From the NCBI GenBank assembly GCA_017555455.1, contig JAFZGJ010000135.1:1-56657 (forward strand): a stretch of DNA of 56,657 nucleotides, given 5' to 3'. The notes beneath the pieces are model-generated. The model searched no databases. It saw nothing but the letters and a program-made list of their open reading frames with translations, and was not told where the DNA came from. This DNA is from Lachnospiraceae bacterium. GTDB taxonomy: Bacteria > Bacillota > Clostridia > Lachnospirales > Lachnospiraceae. Below, piece after piece: positions 9,601 through 18,313 of the stretch (its first letter is position 1; every line of letters starts with the position of its first letter). The translations under genes were made by a program, and so were the position numbers.

Positions 9601-9633
9601 TTGCCAAGAGGTGTAGTAAAATGGTATACTACA
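9601..9633 (+). promoter_or_regulatory. Promoter with an overlapping 7-bp dyad
   Basis: TTGCCA (9601-9606) and TATACT (9625-9630) are 18 bases apart. TGTAGTA (9612-9618) and TACTACA (9627-9633) are exact complements, and the right arm covers the -10. A repressor bound here would block the downstream deacetylase gene. The half-sites resemble those bound by BlaI/MecI proteins, but the arms face apart by 8 bases and no regulator is encoded nearby. Confidence 0.5.
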
Positions 9634-9671
9634 TTAGAGTAGGATTGCAAATATAAAGAGGGGGGATAGCA

Positions 9672-10574
9672 GTGCAAGACCGTAAAAAACGGGTGCAGAG
9701 GTTAAAAAAGATAATTGTAATAACCGTTGCTACGCTCTTAATTTTACCATCCATATTCTGTATCATCCTTGCTGTGCGGATAGGAAATCTGGAAAAGCAG
9801 ATACAAGAGTTGAAAAAAGAAGGGAATAAAAGCCTGGAGATTGTTTGGAATGAGGAAACTATAGAACCAATAAACACGGCAGAAGAAAAAACAGAGGAAG
9901 AAGTAGAGACAGAGGAAGCAGAAACGGAAGAACAAAATGTACAAAAGATATATTTGACTTTTGATGATGGCCCCAGTATTTATACGGAAGAAATCTTAGA
10001 TATTTTAAAAAGATATAATGTAAAAGCGACTTTTTTTGTTACAGGAATGAATATGCCGCAGTATAAAGATTGTCTTCAAAAGATTTTGGACGATGGCCAT
10101 ACTCTTGGAATACATACTTATAGTCACGTTTACAATGATATCTATGAATCTTTGGAAGCGTTTCAGGAAGATTTTTATAAATTGCGGGATTATATATATG
10201 AATGTACCGGTGAAGATATAAAAATATACCGTTTCCCGGGAGGCAGTTCCAATACCATTGTTTCTGCCCAGGTTAGAGAGCAGATTATGAAATGGCTGAA
10301 GGAAGAAAACATTCAGTATTATGATTGGAATGTTTCCAGTGGAGATGCCTCAAATACCTTGTTGTCTGCAGAAGAGATTGCGGAGAATTGTATAAATGGT
10401 ATAAAGAAGTGCAATACCGCTATTGTCTTATTACATGATAGCGGTGGTAAGAAAAGTACGATAGAGGCATTGCCTCTTATCATAGAAGGTATCAATCGGC
10501 TGGATGATACCATATTGTTGCCTATGGATGAGGAAACAGTAGCGATACAGCAAATACGTTTAACAGAAGAATAG
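9672..10574 (+). CDS. Membrane-anchored polysaccharide deacetylase (NodB domain)
   Basis: A probable N-deacetylase of peptidoglycan or another amino-sugar polymer, like PgdA. An N-terminal membrane span (residues about 13-33) is followed by a short coiled coil, an acidic Glu/Thr linker (residues 55-90) and a NodB domain. The motifs seen are TFDDGP (97-102, catalytic and metal-binding Asp), HTYSH (about 148-152, metal ligands), RFPGG (about 193) and the C-terminal VLLHDSGG. The start is GTG, chosen because GAGGGGGG lies just upstream. Target chemistry is inferred from the family. Confidence 0.9.
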   Translation: MQDRKKRVQRLKKIIVITVATLLILPSIFCIILAVRIGNLEKQIQELKKEGNKSLEIVWNEETIEPINTAEEKTEEEVETEEAETEEQNVQKIYLTFDDGPSIYTEEILDILKRYNVKATFFVTGMNMPQYKDCLQKILDDGHTLGIHTYSHVYNDIYESLEAFQEDFYKLRDYIYECTGEDIKIYRFPGGSSNTIVSAQVREQIMKWLKEENIQYYDWNVSSGDASNTLLSAEEIAENCINGIKKCNTAIVLLHDSGGKKSTIEALPLIIEGINRLDDTILLPMDEETVAIQQIRLTEE

Positions 10575-10590
10575 ATGGAGGAAAAAACAA

Positions 10591-11262
10591 ATGGGATTTT
10601 TTCAGGATTTAAAAGAAGATTTATCACAGGCGGTTACAGAACTAGTGCCGGATGAAACAGTAGAAGAAACTGTTATTGATGAAAAACAGGCAGAGGACGA
10701 TTTGGCAGAAATCGAGGCTATGTTAAAGGAAAAAGAGGAAGTTAAAAAAGAAAGAAAGATTGATATGAATGCCATTTTTAATCAGCCATATTCTGATGAA
10801 GTAAGTAATATTACAGCAGGAATGACAATTAATGGTGATATTACATCCCAGGGGTCTTTGGAATTGGTAGGGGCTGTACATGGTAATATAAATATTGCGG
10901 GAAAAATGAGTATTACAGGTGTTATTGAAGGTAACTCCCAGGCTGCCGAAATTTATGCGGAAAGTGCCAAGATTACCGGTGAAGTAAGAAGTTTGGGAAC
11001 TGTAAAGGTTGGACATGAAACCGTAATTATTGGTAATATTTTTGCAACCAGTGCAGTAATTGCAGGAGCTGTAAAGGGTGATATTGATGTACATGGTCCG
11101 GTAGTATTGGATACAACTGCAATCGTTATGGGAAATATTAAATCCAAATCTGTACAGATCAATAACGGTGCAGTAATTGAAGGTATGTGTTCACAGTGTT
11201 ATGCAGATGTGAATCCAACCTCTTTCTTTGATGAAATTAAAAAAGCAGGTCGTAAAAAATAA
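10591..11262 (+). CDS. Bactofilin-like polymer-forming cytoskeletal protein
   Basis: A 223-residue protein with a disordered acidic N-terminus (residues 1-65) and a repetitive beta-helix core (about 70-195), as shown by the regular alternation of short strands such as GDITSQGSLELVGAVHGNI and later GDIDVHGPVVLD. This is the bactofilin/DUF583 pattern. Bactofilins self-assemble into filaments without nucleotide and recruit cell-wall enzymes. The deacetylase gene 16 bases upstream fits such a partnership. A GGAGG site precedes the ATG. pyrH follows after 16 bases. Confidence 0.88.
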   Translation: MGFFQDLKEDLSQAVTELVPDETVEETVIDEKQAEDDLAEIEAMLKEKEEVKKERKIDMNAIFNQPYSDEVSNITAGMTINGDITSQGSLELVGAVHGNINIAGKMSITGVIEGNSQAAEIYAESAKITGEVRSLGTVKVGHETVIIGNIFATSAVIAGAVKGDIDVHGPVVLDTTAIVMGNIKSKSVQINNGAVIEGMCSQCYADVNPTSFFDEIKKAGRKK

Positions 11263-11278
11263 ATAGGAGAAAGTACAG

Positions 11279-11974
11279 ATGCAGAGAATTTTATTAAAGC
11301 TAAGCGGAGAAGCTCTCGCCGGAGAGAAAAAAACAGGTTTTGATGAACCAACTGTCAGAAAAGTAGCATTACAGGTAAAAGAACTTGTAGATGATGGTAT
11401 TCAGGTAGGAATTGTAATCGGTGGCGGTAACTTTTGGAGAGGAAGAACCAGTGAAAACATTGACCGTACCAAGGCAGATCAGATTGGTATGTTAGCTACC
11501 ATTATGAATTGTATTTATGTTTCGGAGATTTTCCGTTCCGTAGGAATGAAAACAAATGTGTTAACACCATTTGAATGCGGTTCTTTTACAAAATTATTTT
11601 CTAAGGACAGAGCAAATAAATATTTTGAAAAAGGAATGGTAGTGTTCTTTGCAGGTGGTACAGGACATCCTTATTTTTCAACGGATACCGGTGTGGTACT
11701 TAGAGCCATTGAAGTGGAAGCAGAAGTAATTCTTCTTGCAAAAGCGATTGATGGTGTTTATGATGATGATCCTAAGAAAAATCCGGATGCTAAGAAATAC
11801 GATGAAGTAACTATTGACGAAGTAATTGAAAAGAATCTTCAGGTAGTGGATATGACAGCATCCATTTTGGCAAGAGATAATAAGATGCCGATGTGGGTAT
11901 TTGGATTAAACGAAGAAAACAGTATTGTAAATACTGTAAAAGGTAACTTTAACGGAACTAAAGTTCTGGTTTAA
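11279..11974 (+). CDS. pyrH: UMP kinase
   Basis: Phosphorylates UMP to UDP in pyrimidine nucleotide synthesis; hexameric and usually regulated by GTP and UTP. The 231-residue protein has the N-terminal LKLSGEALAG phosphate-binding segment, IGGGNFWRG near residue 47 and the DGVYDDDPKKNP segment near residue 158, all typical of bacterial UMP kinases of the amino-acid-kinase fold. AGGAGA precedes the ATG. frr follows closely, the usual arrangement. Confidence 0.97.
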   Translation: MQRILLKLSGEALAGEKKTGFDEPTVRKVALQVKELVDDGIQVGIVIGGGNFWRGRTSENIDRTKADQIGMLATIMNCIYVSEIFRSVGMKTNVLTPFECGSFTKLFSKDRANKYFEKGMVVFFAGGTGHPYFSTDTGVVLRAIEVEAEVILLAKAIDGVYDDDPKKNPDAKKYDEVTIDEVIEKNLQVVDMTASILARDNKMPMWVFGLNEENSIVNTVKGNFNGTKVLV

Positions 11975-12002
11975 ATGATAAAATAAAAAGAAAGCAGAGA
12001 GA

Positions 12003-12560
12003 ATGGTTATGAAAGAAAGAGTAAAAGTATTTGATGAAAAAATGACAAAGGCTTACAATCATTTATTAAGTGAATATCAGACAATCAGAGCCGGACGTGC
12101 TAATCCACATGTATTGGATAAAATTAAAGTAGATTACTACGGAACACCAACACCTCTTCAGCAGGTAGGTAATATTTCCGTTCCGGAACCAAGAATGCTT
12201 CAAATTGCACCTTGGGAAAAGAGTTTAATCCGTGCCATTGAAAAAGCTATTATGGCATCCGATATCGGAATTACACCAAATAATGATGGTTCTGTAATCC
12301 GTCTTGTATTCCCGGAATTAACAGAAGAACGTCGTAAAGAGTTAGTAAAAGATGTTAAGAAAAAAGGAGAAGAAGCTAAAGTTGCTATCCGTAACATCAG
12401 ACGTGATGCTAATGATGCATTTAAGAAATTAGCAAAAGAAGATGTTTCTGAAGACGAAATCAAAGATTTAGAAAGCGAAGTTCAGAAATTAACAGATAAA
12501 TATATCAAAGACATTGAAAAAGCAGTAGAAGAAAAATCCAAAGAAATCTTAACTGTATAG
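12003..12560 (+). CDS. frr: Ribosome recycling factor
   Basis: Splits post-termination ribosomes together with EF-G. The 185-residue length and the blocks [15 protein letters not shown] (about residues 28-42), [21 protein letters not shown] (about 113-133) and the helical C-terminus are characteristic. Two in-frame ATGs (12003 and 12009) are possible behind the same weak AGAGA site. A terminator lies directly downstream. Confidence 0.97.
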   Translation: MVMKERVKVFDEKMTKAYNHLLSEYQTIRAGRANPHVLDKIKVDYYGTPTPLQQVGNISVPEPRMLQIAPWEKSLIRAIEKAIMASDIGITPNNDGSVIRLVFPELTEERRKELVKDVKKKGEEAKVAIRNIRRDANDAFKKLAKEDVSEDEIKDLESEVQKLTDKYIKDIEKAVEEKSKEILTV

Positions 12561-12571
12561 ACTTGTGTTAT

Positions 12572-12601
12572 AAAAAGCTGCCTTGTGTGGGCAGCTTTTT
12601 T
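12572..12601 (+). terminator. Rho-independent terminator after frr
   Basis: AAAAAGCTGCC pairs with GGGCAGCTTTTT around a short loop and ends in T. Confidence 0.9.
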
Positions 12602-12658
12602 ATGGTATATCTAATGTAGTGTTGAGTTAGAATGTAAGTGAAAGGAATGGTGAATCAG

Positions 12659-13378
12659 ATGGAAAAGACATTGAATATTCCTAATCATGTAGCAATTATA
12701 TTGGATGGCAACGGCCGTTGGGCAAAAGCCAAAGGAATGCCAAGAAATTATGGCCATATCCAAGGGGCAAAGACAGTAGAAGAAATCTGTGAAGTGGCAT
12801 ATAAAATGGGAATTCAGTATCTGACAGTATATGCTTTTTCCACGGAAAACTGGAATCGTCCTAAGGATGAAGTGGATGCTTTAATGAAACTTCTTCGTAA
12901 TTATATGAAGAATTGTTTGAAGACAGCAGCCAAAAACAATATGTGTGTCCGTGTCATCGGAGAAAAAAGCCGATTGGATGAAGACATCAGAAAAAGTATT
13001 GAACAGTTGGAAGAAGCTACTAAAAATAATACGGGACTTCATTTTTCCATAGCCATAAATTATGGCGGAAGAGATGAATTGGTGCGAGCAACCAGAAAGA
13101 TTGCAGAAAGAGTAGCTGCAGGAGAATTAATTACGGAAGAAATTACGGAAGAGATTATGGAAAACAGTTTGGATACAGCAGGTCTTCCGGCACCGGATTT
13201 ATTGATCCGTACCTGTAATGAACAGCGTATTTCCAATTTTCTTTTATGGCAACTTGCTTATACAGAGTTTTATTTTACGGGAGTACCATGGCCTGATTTT
13301 TCAAAAGAAGAATTGGAAAAAGCTGTAGAGGCATATAATCATAGAGACAGAAGATACGGTCTTCTCAAGGAGGAATAA
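12659..13378 (+). CDS. uppS: Undecaprenyl diphosphate synthase (cis-prenyltransferase)
   Basis: Builds the C55 lipid carrier for cell-wall synthesis by adding isopentenyl units to farnesyl diphosphate. ILDGNGRWAKAKG (with the catalytic Asp of DGNGR), TVYAFSTENWNRP and the C-terminal LLIRTCNEQRISNFLLWQ block are diagnostic. The start is uncertain: ATG 12659 gives the usual N-terminus, while AAAGGA at 12641 could also serve GTG 12638/12650 or ATG 12647. It is spaced 6 bases from cdsA. Confidence 0.95.
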   Translation: MEKTLNIPNHVAIILDGNGRWAKAKGMPRNYGHIQGAKTVEEICEVAYKMGIQYLTVYAFSTENWNRPKDEVDALMKLLRNYMKNCLKTAAKNNMCVRVIGEKSRLDEDIRKSIEQLEEATKNNTGLHFSIAINYGGRDELVRATRKIAERVAAGELITEEITEEIMENSLDTAGLPAPDLLIRTCNEQRISNFLLWQLAYTEFYFTGVPWPDFSKEELEKAVEAYNHRDRRYGLLKEE

Positions 13379-13384
13379 AAAGAG

Positions 13385-14203
13385 ATGTTTAAAAGCCGTT
13401 TAATCAGTGGGATTCTGTTAGTAATTTTGGCTTTATTTACTGTGGGAAGTGGGGGCTATATTTTGGCCTTAACCCTGTGGCTCATATCCATAATTGCTTT
13501 TCATGAGTTATGTTTGGCGTGTGAAATTCAAAAAGATAAAAAGAAACAGAATACATTGGAAGTAGTCGGGTATATTTTTATTAGTTTATATTATATTGAT
13601 ATGGCACTCTTAAAGAATCAGCAACTAATGATTATGATTGCAGTCATGGCATTAATTGTTTTGTTGATGGTGTATGTATTCAAATTTCCAAAATATCATG
13701 CAAATCAGATTATGAGTACTTACTTTTCTTTTATATATGCACCGGTACTGTTTTCTTTTGTTTATTTAACCAGAGAATTGGAATACGGAGTGTATTTTGT
13801 ATGGGTAATCTTTATTAGTTCCTGGATTAGTGATACCTGTGCTTATTGTGTTGGTATGTTGTTTGGAAAACATAAACTGGCACCGGTATTAAGTCCGAAA
13901 AAATCTATAGAAGGTTCCATTGGAGGGATTGCAGGTTCTGCTATTGTAGGGGCTTTGTTTGGCTATTTTGTGGTAGAACAGGTAATTACAGAACAGCAGG
14001 TGACTTGGATATTTGCTTTGATAGGAGCTATTGGCAGTGTAGTATCTCAGATTGGAGATTTGGCCGCATCTGCGATTAAGAGAAATTATGAGATTAAGGA
14101 CTATGGAAAATTGATTCCGGGACATGGTGGAATTATGGATAGATTTGACAGTGTTTTGGTAACAGCGCCCATGATTTATTTCTTATTTACGTTGCTGGTT
14201 TAA
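13385..14203 (+). CDS. cdsA: Phosphatidate cytidylyltransferase (CDP-diacylglycerol synthase)
   Basis: Makes CDP-diacylglycerol from phosphatidic acid and CTP at the membrane, the branch point for phospholipids. The protein is 272 residues with about seven to eight hydrophobic spans. The C-terminal signature is present: SPKKSIEGSIGG near residue 170 and the metal-binding GHGGIMDRFDSV near residue 245. An AAGGAGG site overlaps the end of uppS. Confidence 0.95.
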   Translation: MFKSRLISGILLVILALFTVGSGGYILALTLWLISIIAFHELCLACEIQKDKKKQNTLEVVGYIFISLYYIDMALLKNQQLMIMIAVMALIVLLMVYVFKFPKYHANQIMSTYFSFIYAPVLFSFVYLTRELEYGVYFVWVIFISSWISDTCAYCVGMLFGKHKLAPVLSPKKSIEGSIGGIAGSAIVGALFGYFVVEQVITEQQVTWIFALIGAIGSVVSQIGDLAASAIKRNYEIKDYGKLIPGHGGIMDRFDSVLVTAPMIYFLFTLLV

Positions 14204-14264
14204 AAAGCATAGAGAAGCGTAAAGGAAGAAGGATTTGTTTGTATAAACGAAAGGAAAATTGTAA

Positions 14265-15413
14265 ATGAAAAAAATTGCAGTTTTAGGTTCTACCGGTTCC
14301 ATAGGAACCCAGACCTTGGAAATCGTAAGAGAAAATAAAGAATTGCAGGTAGTTGCATTGGCGGCGGGAAACAGCGTGGAACTAATGGAACAACAGATTC
14401 GTGAATTTAGACCCCGTCTGGCAGCTATGTGGAGTGAAAAGGCTTGTGAAGATTTAAGAGCAAGAGTGGCTGATTTGGATGTAAAAGTTTTATGTGGAAT
14501 GGATGGTCTTTTGGAAATTGCAACCATGGAAGAATCGGAAATTCTGGTAACTGCCATTGTAGGAATGATTGGAATCCGACCTACTATTGCAGCCATTGAA
14601 GCGGGAAAAGATATTGCCCTAGCCAACAAAGAAACTTTAGTAACTGCAGGCCATATTATTATGCCTTTGGCAAAAGAAAAAGGAATCTCCATTTTGCCTG
14701 TAGATAGTGAACACAGTGCGATTTTTCAGTCATTAAACGGCGAAAAGCCGGAACAGATAGAAAAAATTCTTTTAACAGCTTCCGGAGGACCATTCCGGGG
14801 AAAGACTTTGGAAGAATTAAAATCCATGAAAGTAGAGGATGCATTGAAACATCCTAACTGGTCTATGGGGAGAAAGATTACTATAGATTCTTCTACTTTA
14901 GTAAATAAAGGTTTGGAAGTAATTGAAGCAAAATGGTTATTTAATGTACCTTTGGACCGGATTCAGGTAGTAGTGCATCCACAGAGTATCATTCATTCTA
15001 TGGTTCAGTTTAGAGATGGAGGAATTATGGCGCAGCTTGGTACTCCGGATATGAAGTTACCAATTCAGTATGCGTTATTTTATCCGGATAGAATGCCAAT
15101 GGGTGGAAAAAGAGTAGATTTTTACGATTTAGCACAGATTACCTTTGAAAAACCGGATATGGAAACTTTCCGTGGTTTGAAGTTAGCCTATGAAGCTTCT
15201 GAAATTGGCGGAAGTATGCCTACCGTTTATAATGCTGCAAACGAAAAAGCGGTAAGCTTGTTCTTGGATAAGAAGATTTCTTATTTACAGATTACGGAAT
15301 TTATTGAAGCAGCTATGAAAAATCATAAAATGGTGGATGCTCCTTCTGTGGAACAAATTCTTGCGGCAGAAGCTGAAAGCCACGAATTTGTGTGTAAGGC
15401 AGCAGGGCTGTAG
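14265..15413 (+). CDS. dxr: 1-deoxy-D-xylulose 5-phosphate reductoisomerase
   Basis: Second enzyme of the MEP isoprenoid pathway; converts DXP to 2-C-methylerythritol 4-phosphate with NADPH. The 382-residue protein starts with the Rossmann motif LGSTGSIGTQTLEI, has ANKETLV near residue 122 and the metal/substrate motif PVDSEHSAIFQ near residue 145. It supplies precursors to the uppS product encoded upstream. A GAAAGGA site precedes the ATG. Confidence 0.97.
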   Translation: MKKIAVLGSTGSIGTQTLEIVRENKELQVVALAAGNSVELMEQQIREFRPRLAAMWSEKACEDLRARVADLDVKVLCGMDGLLEIATMEESEILVTAIVGMIGIRPTIAAIEAGKDIALANKETLVTAGHIIMPLAKEKGISILPVDSEHSAIFQSLNGEKPEQIEKILLTASGGPFRGKTLEELKSMKVEDALKHPNWSMGRKITIDSSTLVNKGLEVIEAKWLFNVPLDRIQVVVHPQSIIHSMVQFRDGGIMAQLGTPDMKLPIQYALFYPDRMPMGGKRVDFYDLAQITFEKPDMETFRGLKLAYEASEIGGSMPTVYNAANEKAVSLFLDKKISYLQITEFIEAAMKNHKMVDAPSVEQILAAEAESHEFVCKAAGL

Positions 15414-15489
15414 AATTTTATATTATGAGGGCTTGGGATTTGAGGAAGTCTCAGGAGTGAAATGAAAAAATTTATATAGAAGGTAAAAC

Positions 15490-16539
15490 ATGACATTAAT
15501 ATATTTTGTTTTAATATTTGGAGCCATTGTGTTGGCTCACGAATTTGGGCATTATTTACTGGCAAAAGTAAATGGGATTCATGTAGTGGAATTTGCTATT
15601 GGTATGGGTCCTAAGTTAGTTGGCTTTCACAAGAACGGAACTGATTATGTAATTCGCCTGCTTCCCATTGGTGGAGCCTGTATGTTTGAAGGAGAAGATG
15701 GATTGAATCAACCGGAAGGTGAACCTTCTCCCAATTCCTTTAATGCGGCACCGGTATGGGCAAGAATTTCTTCTGTTGTGGCAGGACCGTTATTTAATTT
15801 TATATTGGCTTTTTTGTTGGCATTATTGCTGGTAGGATTCAGTGGTTCTGATAAACCTGTTATTTTAGGAATTATGGAAGGATTTCCGGCAGCGGAAGCG
15901 GGAATGGAGCCGGGGGATGAAATTATCCGTATGAACGGAGAGAAGATTTTCCTTGCCAGAGAAATTTATATTAATACCTATCTCAATGGTGATAAGCCTA
16001 TGACCATTGAATATGAAAGAGATGGGGAAAGATATACAGTGGAGTTAATTCCAAAGTACAGTGAGGAAAACGGAAGACATTTGATTGGTTTTCAGGGATA
16101 TGGAGAAGCGGTAGAGGCTAAGGGACTTGCCATTTTTAAATATGCTTATTACGAAGTGCGTTACAGCTTGGTTTCTACTTTAAAAAGTCTCGCCATGTTA
16201 GTGCAGGGAGAAGCTTCCAAGGATGATGTTTCCGGACCTATCGGAATTGCCCAGGTCATTGGTGAGGTAGCAGAAGAATCTACACCATACGGCCCATTGG
16301 TATTGATATTAAACTTATGTAATATTGCCCTGTTATTAAGCGTAAACTTAGGAGTGCTGAACCTATTGCCCTTACCGGCATTGGATGGAGGACGATTAGT
16401 GTTTATGCTGATAGAAGCGGTACGAGGAAAACCCATTCCGCCGGAAAAAGAAGGTATGGTACATTTTGCCGGATTTGTAGCTTTGATGGTGTTAATGGTA
16501 TTTGTAATGTATAACGATATCGTGAGACTATTTGCATAG
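15490..16539 (+). CDS. rseP: Site-2 intramembrane metalloprotease (RseP family)
   Basis: A multi-pass S2P-type zinc protease that cleaves transmembrane regulators within the membrane. The HEFGH zinc motif is at about residue 18 in the first span, a PDZ domain occupies about residues 115-195 (EAGMEPGDEIIRMNG), and the third ligand motif LLPLPALDGGR is near residue 295. The position between dxr and murE is common in Firmicutes. Its substrate (often an anti-sigma factor or signal-peptide remnants) cannot be told here. A terminator follows. Confidence 0.94.
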   Translation: MTLIYFVLIFGAIVLAHEFGHYLLAKVNGIHVVEFAIGMGPKLVGFHKNGTDYVIRLLPIGGACMFEGEDGLNQPEGEPSPNSFNAAPVWARISSVVAGPLFNFILAFLLALLLVGFSGSDKPVILGIMEGFPAAEAGMEPGDEIIRMNGEKIFLAREIYINTYLNGDKPMTIEYERDGERYTVELIPKYSEENGRHLIGFQGYGEAVEAKGLAIFKYAYYEVRYSLVSTLKSLAMLVQGEASKDDVSGPIGIAQVIGEVAEESTPYGPLVLILNLCNIALLLSVNLGVLNLLPLPALDGGRLVFMLIEAVRGKPIPPEKEGMVHFAGFVALMVLMVFVMYNDIVRLFA

Positions 16540-16550
16540 AAGTTTAAATT

Positions 16551-16600
16551 AAGGATGTTGTAAAATGAAATCGGAAGATTAATTTTACAGCATCCTTTTT
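16551..16600 (+). terminator. Rho-independent terminator after rseP
   Basis: AAGGATG-TGTAAAAT pairs with ATTTTACA-CATCCTT across a 20-base loop region, followed by a T run. The remaining bases up to murE (16601-16788) hold only an ORF scrap without a start codon. Confidence 0.8.
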
Positions 16601-16788
16601 GCAGTGACAAAAGAAGCAGTCTGAGGTAAAATGAATATGATGTACCAACATTGGAAGAGATTTTGAAAGAACAGGGAGCAGTTTGGGCTATAGGGATTTG
16701 TTTTATCCTATGTTTGCAGAAATAAACTTTAGGGAATATAATAAAATAAAGTCCGTTTGGGAAAATAAGAAAAAAGGGAGAATTTTTC

Positions 16789-18282
16789 ATGACAATCAAA
16801 CAATTATTAGAAAAATTAGAATATACCTGTGTACAGGGGAATTTAGATAGAGAAATTACGGCAGTAGTTTATGATTCCAGAAAAATCGTAGAAGACTGTA
16901 TGTTTATTTGTATTGAAGGAGCTAACTTTGATGGACATAGTGTGGCAGCAGAAGCAGCCCAAAAAGGAGCAGCAGCCTTAATTACCTGTAAACCGGTGAA
17001 GGTAGAAGGTGACATAACTGTAATTCAGGTGGAAAACACCAGATATGCCATGGCATTTATTTCTGCCGCATGGTTTGGAAATCCGGCAGAAAAACTGCAA
17101 GTCATCGGGATCACCGGAACCAAAGGAAAGACCACAACAACCTATCTTGTAAAATCTATTTTGGAAAATGCAGGGAAAAAAGTGGGCTTAATCGGAACTA
17201 TTGAAACCATTATTGGGGAAGAACATATTCCGGCAGTTAATACCACACCGGAGTCTTATATTTTACAGGAAAGCTTTGCTAAAATGGTAGAAGCCGGCTG
17301 TGATGCGGTTGTTATGGAAGTATCATCCCAGGGACTTATGCTTCACAGAACCCAAGGATTTGTATTTGATTTCGGTATTTTTACGAATATGGAGCCGGAT
17401 CATATCGGACCAAATGAACATGCAAGCTTTGAAGAATATATGGCATGTAAGGGTTTATTATTCAAACAATGTAAAGTTGGAATTGTAAACAGTGACGATT
17501 CTCACTGGAAAACCGTAACGGAAGGATATACCTGCCAGTTGGAAACTTATGGATTTGAAGAAGGTGCTGATTTACGTGCAACCCACATGGAGCTTATAAA
17601 AGAAAAAGGACAAATTGGGGTAGCATTCCATGTGTCAGGACTTCTTAATATGGATGTGGAAGTGGCAACGCCGGGACGGTTCAGCGTGTATAATGCTTTG
17701 ACCGCTATTGCCATTTGTCGTCACTTTGAAGTATCGGAAGAAAATATCAGACGAGTTTTATTGGCAGCAAAGGTAAAAGGGCGTATTGAAATGGTAAAAG
17801 TATCCGATGAGTTTACTTTAATGATTGATTATGCCCATAACGCCATGGCTTTGGAGAGTTTACTGGGAACCTTAAAGGAATATGAACCAAACCGCTTGAT
17901 TTGTCTTTTTGGATGTGGTGGGAACCGTTCCAAGTTACGTCGATTCGATATGGGAGAAGTGAGCGGAAAATTGGCTGATTTAACGATTATTACTTCTGAC
18001 AATCCGCGTTTTGAAAAGCCGGAGGATATTATGGCAGATATTGTGACCGGTATTCAGAAGACAGAAGGAAAATACGTGGAAATCTGTGACCGAAAAGAAG
18101 CAATTGCTTATGCTATAGAACATGGGCAGCCGGGAGATATCATTGTTCTGGCCGGAAAAGGTCATGAGGATTATCAGGAAATTGAAGGGGTTCATTATCC
18201 CATGGATGAAAGAGTGATTATTGGAGAAATTTTAGAAAAAAAGAAAAGCTTTTCAATAATGCAGGCAAATGAAACAGAATAA
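16789..18282 (+). CDS. murE: UDP-N-acetylmuramoyl-tripeptide synthetase, probably diaminopimelate-adding
   Basis: Cytoplasmic Mur ligase adding the third residue of the peptidoglycan stem. ATP-binding motif GTKGKTTTTYLV is near residue 110, followed by TNMEPDHIG (about 200) and DYAHNAMAL (about 350). The C-terminal domain carries DNPR (about residue 404), the motif associated with meso-diaminopimelate specificity rather than lysine. At 497 residues it is full length. GGGAGAA lies upstream of the ATG. priA follows. Confidence 0.94.
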   Translation: MTIKQLLEKLEYTCVQGNLDREITAVVYDSRKIVEDCMFICIEGANFDGHSVAAEAAQKGAAALITCKPVKVEGDITVIQVENTRYAMAFISAAWFGNPAEKLQVIGITGTKGKTTTTYLVKSILENAGKKVGLIGTIETIIGEEHIPAVNTTPESYILQESFAKMVEAGCDAVVMEVSSQGLMLHRTQGFVFDFGIFTNMEPDHIGPNEHASFEEYMACKGLLFKQCKVGIVNSDDSHWKTVTEGYTCQLETYGFEEGADLRATHMELIKEKGQIGVAFHVSGLLNMDVEVATPGRFSVYNALTAIAICRHFEVSEENIRRVLLAAKVKGRIEMVKVSDEFTLMIDYAHNAMALESLLGTLKEYEPNRLICLFGCGGNRSKLRRFDMGEVSGKLADLTIITSDNPRFEKPEDIMADIVTGIQKTEGKYVEICDRKEAIAYAIEHGQPGDIIVLAGKGHEDYQEIEGVHYPMDERVIIGEILEKKKSFSIMQANETE

Positions 18283-18313
18283 TTAAAGCGTAATTATGAA
18301 AGGAGGACCCACC

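Noticed and set aside
16601-16788. Possible small holin-like peptide (frame ending ...AIGICFILCLQK)
   Set aside because: The frame has no start codon or ribosome binding site; at most a scrap of an old gene.
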